From Siphonodentalium dalli (Eukaryota; Mollusca; Scaphopoda; Gadilida; Siphonodentaliidae): a stretch of 64,000 bases of DNA. The DNA lies in the NCBI GenBank assembly GCA_032622095.1, contig CP136064.1, positions 275,115,614-275,179,613 of the forward strand, written 5' to 3'. Under the pieces are notes generated by a model, which made no database searches, was not told the DNA's origin, and saw only the letters and a list, made by a program, of their open reading frames with translations. The position numbers and the translations under genes were made by a program. Numbering within the stretch: the stretch's first letter is position 1; each line of letters opens with the position of its first letter. This document shows positions 59,004-64,000 of the stretch, piece by piece.

Positions 59004-59560
59004 CAGTACCGTAAGGATCCGACCCCACTTCCACGATAGTGCGTTTATTACGAGCGCCGCGTGTATACTAATGTAGATATTCTTGTTTCGCATGGGCGCA
59101 TGGGGGTTCTAATTGGAAAATTTTGGGAGGATTAAAAGGCGAACTGCGAACCGGAGGCCGAGTCCGTTAAAAGGTGTAGTTGGGGATTTCAATTTCGTTT
59201 ATTGTCGTAAACATTATGTCAATAATGTTGATTTTTGGTTTGTGATAAGCTATGCCAATTACAAATAAAAGAAATTAAAAAGATAAGTTGTAAGTCCTAT
59301 ATTTCAACTTTTATAGACATTTTTCGTTCTGCAGCCGACTGGGGGTTGTGATCGGAGACGGCCGAGTCGGCCGCCGGTTCGTTAATTAGGTGCTGGTTGT
59401 TATTGTTATGTTAACGGAATTCTGAGTTGGTCATTCGCGAAACCAGTATATTTTATATTCTATAATTACAATCATGGGGTATAAGATATGATCTTGAGCG
59501 CGTTACCATTTCTGACATTGGTTTTCTTGTTGTTACTGTGCCGAAGGGGACACTACCTCA
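59004..59560. other. No supported gene
   Basis: Contains GCGAACCGGAGGCCGAG and GACGGCCGAGTCGGCCGCC, GC-rich short palindromes in AT-rich surroundings. Nothing coding was seen. Confidence 0.4.
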
Positions 59561-60135
59561 CTGCGACGGTAAAACGTTTATTAGTACAGTGCCATATGTA
59601 TAACCTATGTATAACCTATCGTCGATGATAGTGCATTTATTGTTATACCGTGCCGTATAGGTGATCCACTTCACTACCTCAGTGCAGTGTGTTAACCAAC
59701 CTCACCACCATGATAACGCGTTTATTGATACAGTATCGTATGTGTGATTCCCACCTCACTACGGCGATAACGCGATTTTTGCTACAGTGCCGTAAAAACT
59801 ATGTTAACCCACCCCAGTAGCGTGATAATGCCCATTTATTGTTATACCGTGCCGTATAGGTGATCCACCTCACTACCTCAGTGCAGTGTGTTAACCAACC
59901 TCACCACCATGATAACACGTTTATTGCTACAGTGTCCTATGTGTGACCCCCACCTCAACACGGTGATAACGCGTTTATTGTCACAGTTCCGTAGGTAATC
60001 CCACATCCCAAATCCTGCGGTGATAATGCGTTTATTGATACTGGGTCGGACATGTGATCCCAACTCACTGCGTTTAATGTTACAGAGCCGTATGTGACCT
60101 CACATCAATATGGTGATATCGAGTTTATTTCTACA
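59561..60135. repeat. Diverged right flank of the 49-bp satellite
   Basis: Longer, worn units with GATAACGCGTTTATTG, CTACAGTGCCGTA and CACCTCACTAC occur. A ~210-bp block (GTTATACCGTGCCGTATAGG to CACCACCATGATAA) is present twice, at about 59640 and 59840. Confidence 0.7.
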
Positions 60136-60319
60136 AATCAAAACCGTGGTTTTCCGGGAAAACTAATGGAAATATGTCAGCCACATATTGAGTTGAATGG
60201 CGCTAAAGCAACTCTAATTTGAGTTACCACCCAAACAGAAGAAACACGAATTTCATTGTCGAAAAAGGTTCGTAACTCTGGTGAAATTGGCACTCGGAAC
60301 TAAACATCGAACATGATAT

Positions 60320-60435
60320 GTGCTTTATATATTTTTTTACTTTAAACATATTGTATTCGTATATAAATATACAAAAGAGATCGGGGCACAAGTTATTTCA
60401 ACTTATGTAGCCCCTCTCCCGTACTAAATTGGCAA
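60320..60435 (-). mobile_element. LINE-B-type 3' UTR with stem-loop, minus strand
   Basis: On the minus strand: GGGAGAGGGGC...AAGTT-GAAAT-AACTT-GT-GCCCC, then GATCTCTTTTG, and an end ACAATATGTTTAAAGTAAAA. It matches the 3' ends at 48.7 and 49.2 kb. No coding part could be recognised upstream. Confidence 0.75.
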
Positions 60436-61745
60436 TACATTGTTTTAAAATGGCAATAAGGCGATAACATAAACGTTTGTACATGGTGAGAAAACAATTT
60501 GAGTTTGCGTTACATCGAATAACATCTTTCAGCGTATGTGTCTATGGATTACCAATTAGTACGAGCATAAAACTTAGCATATCTTTATCTATTGCGATAT
60601 TTAGGAAGATGTGAAATATAGATTCCAAGGCTATATATCAATCAAACATTTGACTGTAAGGTTAATCTGAATTGGTATATATAGTAGAAAATTTGGCGAT
60701 TGGCCCGATGACTCCCTAGATCCCTTGACAGTTACGCTGGAAGAAATTATCCATCTGTATACAAATGGTGGATGTGGCGATCCGAATGGGTGAGGGGTGT
60801 CTAGCAATGTTTGTATTTGGTGTATGTTGAGCGATTTGTGGTTGACATTGGATTGTGGCTATTTAATGCATTTTATAGTTGTAAACCTGCACAACAATCT
60901 TCAGTCCAGTCATTTAGCAGAAAGTCTAAAAACGTCCGTGAAGATGATTGTAAAGGCATGTTAACTGTCTTTCCAGTTTGTTGCCATTTAATAAAGATTT
61001 GACGAACACGAAACTTGAACCCAAATTTCAACACAGAACATAACATTATTAAAAATGGGCGGTCGGAACCAAAATAGAACTTGGTCTGTATCGTGGGATA
61101 GCAAACATTCATACCAAATTTCATTCCACTAGGTTCGAATTTTGTAAAGTTACCACCCGGAAATAAAAAACGAACGACCATAAAAACGGACGGAATGATA
61201 GATAGATGGACGGACGGAATTCCAAGCGAGGTAATACACATCGTTTTTAAAACGGGCGTTTACAATAGTAACACTACATGTATATGCCATACGTACCAAC
61301 TGGAAAGAACCGTCGCCAATCTCGTCTATATTACCCAATATAATGACCCCGAAGATTTCTACCTTATGAATAATTTACCGAAAGAAAATGAATGATAAGT
61401 AATGCCTATATATATGTGTGTGAACAGTTCACTATATTGACAAAGTCTTTGTTTGCCGCTGATTATATAGACCAATGCCACACTTGGCATTTGATATCCA
61501 CAGACTTCATTATGAGTCGACTTCTATAGAAACATTATATAAGGGCAAATATTTGAGCAACAACAACGCAGTCTTCAAGGAGAGAGCTAAATTACAAAGA
61601 CCACAGCCTTCACTGATGTGTGGTCATACATTCCGATGTATAAAATAAATATCAGCCAAGGCAGGCTAGTTAAAGAAATTAAAACTAATTTAATGACTCG
61701 TTTGTGCCTGAAAAGTATTTATACGTGAGGTGTTTGTCTGGACAA
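60436..61745. other. No supported gene
   Basis: GCAAACATTCATACCAAATTTCATTCC near 61102-61128 is a phrase common at the ends of microsatellite-linked interspersed repeats; GGACGGA/GATA runs follow at 61185-61220. No gene was recognised. Confidence 0.4.
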
Positions 61746-61749
61746 TCAC

Positions 61750-61860
61750 GTTTTTTTTTATTTAAACATGTTTTATTTTATATAAATTATATACGTGGGG
61801 AGTGGGACACAAGTTGTGTCAACTTAGTGACGTCCCTCTCCTGCACAAAAGGTGTTAAAT
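61750..61860 (-). mobile_element. LINE-B-type 3' UTR with stem-loop, minus strand, second copy
   Basis: On the minus strand: GGAGAGGGAC...AAGTT-GACAC-AACTT-GT-GTCCC, with the end AACATGTTTAAATAAAAAAAA. The outer stem differs from the 60.4-kb copy by a compensatory change. Confidence 0.75.
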
Positions 61861-61964
61861 AACATTTAAACAAAATGGCAGGATGAAATGTGTGTATTTA
61901 AGACAATCAGGGGTGGGACAATAGAAACCTTTCGCATAATATAGAGTTTTGTAACTCACGGATA

Positions 61965-62310
61965 GCTATTTATTGTCGTAAAATTAATGTCGGGCCAAAC
62001 AAATCATTGTCGTAAAATTAATGTAGGGCCAAAACAATCATTGTCGTTAAAAACAATCAATGTACGATGGTAGTAAACCGCGGCAGCATCGGATTGAAAA
62101 TAACGTTAAGTCTGTTTATGTGATAAGAAATCATTTTTGATTTATTGTCGAACGAATGCAGATAAGCTGTGAAATCCAACCAATACGCATACGATTGGAT
62201 AGCAAAATATTCTTAATCAGGGATTCACGATTATATAGCGGTTGATCTTCAATCGCAATAACACGTGCCACGAGAGGTTAGGATTGAGGTTAGGATTGAG
62301 GTTAGGATTA
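61965..62310. repeat. Short tandem repeats (34 bp and 13 bp)
   Basis: ATTGTCGTAAAATTAATGT with GGGCCAAAC occurs twice at about 61972-62045. GGTTAGGATTGA recurs three times at about 62277-62310. Confidence 0.8.
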
Positions 62311-63334
62311 TGGACTGAACAACTGAGATATTTGAAGAAGTGTTTTTAATGAGCGTTTCTTTAACCTCCACCAAGCCCACCGACCACCCAATTAGAGAAT
62401 ATTTGACATAAGTCCGACCAAACACTTGTTGTGTTGTAAATTATTCCATACAAATCTCTGTTATTTCGTCAAAGTACGTTCTATATAGAGTTATCACCAT
62501 TCCGATTAACTCAGGATACTTATTTCGAAATATAATCCGAACATCGCGTGTCACGTGTGATACTTGTGTGATATACAACAAAACTAATTGAATGAGTATA
62601 TGTACCGTTTGGTACAAACTGAAGAAACCGATACACTATCCGTGGTGACGGTCAGGACAGCACGGCTACAGTTAGATCGTACGCATAATTTGATGACGTG
62701 TACCCTAAACGCAGACGTAACTCTACAAGTGATGTTTGTGCGAATCGTCTCTAATACTCATAAAATTACGAATAATATAGGGTTATCGAGAAAAGCTTTT
62801 ATCCCACGTTTTTGGCATTGATGATTTCTAAAATGAATCTGGACCTGCATGCTTGCCTATATAGGATTTCTGAAATGAATCTGGGCCTGCGTGCTAAAAA
62901 GCCTTGGCTAGGACTCCTATGAAAGGTTTGCATCATCATTGATAATAAGAAGTGCATCATATTTCATACCTAATATACAAACACGATTAGATAGCGAACG
63001 ATACTTAATCGCGATGTTCAATCGCAGTAACACGTATTTTTCCCGGGATCAAAGTTGGCCTACATACCAAATTCGATTCGGATCGGTCGACCAGTTATCG
63101 AGTCAAAACTACACATACACACATACACACAGACAGAAGTTCCAAATATACAATAGATGAGTTTGTGGAGTACTTTTTATTGGAATGTGGTCATCGGGGT
63201 CATTGTGACACTTTCACTGGGCCAAACAGCCACATCGCTATATATTTCATTAAATGACATTACACACAAAACAAAACTACATTTATTTCTTAAATATTTG
63301 AGCTTCTACTCGAAATAGCAGAACCACCTGTCAC
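62311..63334. other. No supported gene; short repeat pair
   Basis: TCTGAAATGAATCTGG with CCTGCNTGC occurs at 62828 and 62870. AATCGCAATAACACGTGCC (62252) resembles AATCGCAGTAACACGTATT (63020). The CATACCAAATTCGATTCGG...ACACAGACAGAAG end near 63060-63140 looks like the tail of a microsatellite-linked repeat. Confidence 0.45.
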
Positions 63335-64000
63335 CAGGGTTGGGTCAATTACATTGCAATGTAATTAATTACAATTACAATTACATTGAAATATGTCAAT
63401 TACAATTACATTGGAAATGCAATGTAATTAATTACAATTACATTGGTTCAATTACAATTACAATTACAATTACTTTTGGTTAATGAAACTCGGTAAGAGC
63501 TTCAAGGAGGAAAGTCATTTGTGTTTGATGAACTTTATTGATATACATAAAATATAAAAGCAAATTAATGTAACACAGTGAAACAATGTAAACAAAACAA
63601 TAAAACAACAACTACATGTCGAGCACAAATTGTTCATTTGATGTGGTGGTTACAACTGACCATCATCATTCTTTCGAATGTGTCATCTGTCATTCGACAC
63701 CTGTCGGGTCTGGATATTTTTCCTGCAATACTGAAGAGCCGCTCAACGGGTGCTGATGCGGCAGGGACACAGAGGTGCTTTGCAGCTAGCAGGCTCAACC
63801 CAGGAAAGTTTGTACAGGCTGTCACCATAATACATTACACTTGTGTCAATTCTGACACGTGGAATGCGCCTACAGTATATGGCTATTGACAGTTGATATC
63901 ATGTCGACCCAACAACGATATCTTATTAATCACTCAGCGTGTTGATGTTTACTTTCTCAAATCACTATGAAAATCGATTGCACGACAATCACACCATCAT
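63335..64000 (-). mobile_element. 3' end of a hAT transposon (runs off the window)
   Basis: The terminus CAGGGTTGGGTCAATTA begins at 63335, preceded by CCTGTCAC as a possible 8-bp target. Inside it, 63350-63475 is built of ATTACAATTACATT-like subterminal repeats. The transposase C-terminal exon follows on the minus strand. The other end lies outside the window. Confidence 0.8.
63634..63828 (-). CDS. hAT transposase, C-terminal dimerisation exon
   Basis: The protein end reads FPGLSLLAAKHLCVPAASAP then VERLFSIAGKISRPDRCRM, which is the hAT C-terminal dimerisation motif (P.L...A...L.VPA.SAP.ER.FS.AG). It ends with a lysine and stop at 63634. The listed start is an in-frame ATG, but a GACAG acceptor (exon from about 63818) and a stop further upstream suggest this is the last exon of a spliced transposase whose zinc finger and catalytic parts lie beyond 64000. 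No break is seen in what is visible. Confidence 0.85.
   Translation of the reverse strand: MVTACTNFPGLSLLAAKHLCVPAASAPVERLFSIAGKISRPDRCRMTDDTFERMMMVSCNHHIK

Overview
This window looks like non-coding and repeat-rich DNA from an invertebrate animal. The evidence is an intron-containing voltage-gated K+ channel gene, two different APE-type LINEs, hAT and piggyBac-like DNA transposons, tRNA-derived SINEs, Helentron-like elements and many minisatellites. The transposon mix and the divergent Shaw-type channel suggest a marine lophotrochozoan (mollusc-like) genome. That is inference; nothing in the window fixes the taxon.

Host gene. Only one host gene is supported. It is a Kv3/Shaw-like channel on the minus strand. 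Its T1 domain is encoded at 18303-18737 and its S1-S6 core at 1-775. A clean GT-AG, phase-0 intron of about 17.5 kb (776-18302) separates them. The core exon runs off the left edge of the window. The T1 carries the HX5CX20CC zinc motif and the pore carries TVGYGD. Two positions are unusual: a glutamate at the second S4 gating-charge site, and PVA in place of the S6 PVP hinge.

The intron (776-18302) holds two piggyBac-type palindromic MITEs, two tRNA-derived SINEs, a nearly intact LINE (6.5-11.1 kb) whose ORF1 and ORF2 share one frame across a single TAG, a Helentron-like element with a ~145-bp tandem array and a terminal (ACAG)n, and a minisatellite beside the T1 splice donor.

From 18.8 to 44.4 kb there is no host gene. 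The region contains a 2.1-kb hAT element with a perfect 8-bp target duplication and a non-transposase ORF, decayed LINE pieces, a 523-bp full-length palindrome, several minisatellites (21, 23, 27, 36 and 55 bp), six more copies of the piggyBac-type MITE, a family of ~160-bp palindromes with GC-rich tips, a large inverted repeat (35.9-37.8 kb), and a 3.35-kb piggyBac-type element with 17-bp TIRs and a decayed transposase.

From 45.1 to 49.3 kb lies a broken second LINE (degenerate 2A-like motif, APE, RT with YADD, C-terminal zinc knuckle) followed by a truncated relative. Their 3' UTRs, plus two minus-strand solo 3' ends near 60.4 and 61.8 kb, share a stem-loop with compensatory base changes. 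A 49-bp satellite of about 65 units fills 55.8-59.0 kb, with a duplicated 8-unit block and diverged flanks. At the right edge (63335-64000) is the 3' end of another hAT transposon with its transposase dimerisation exon.
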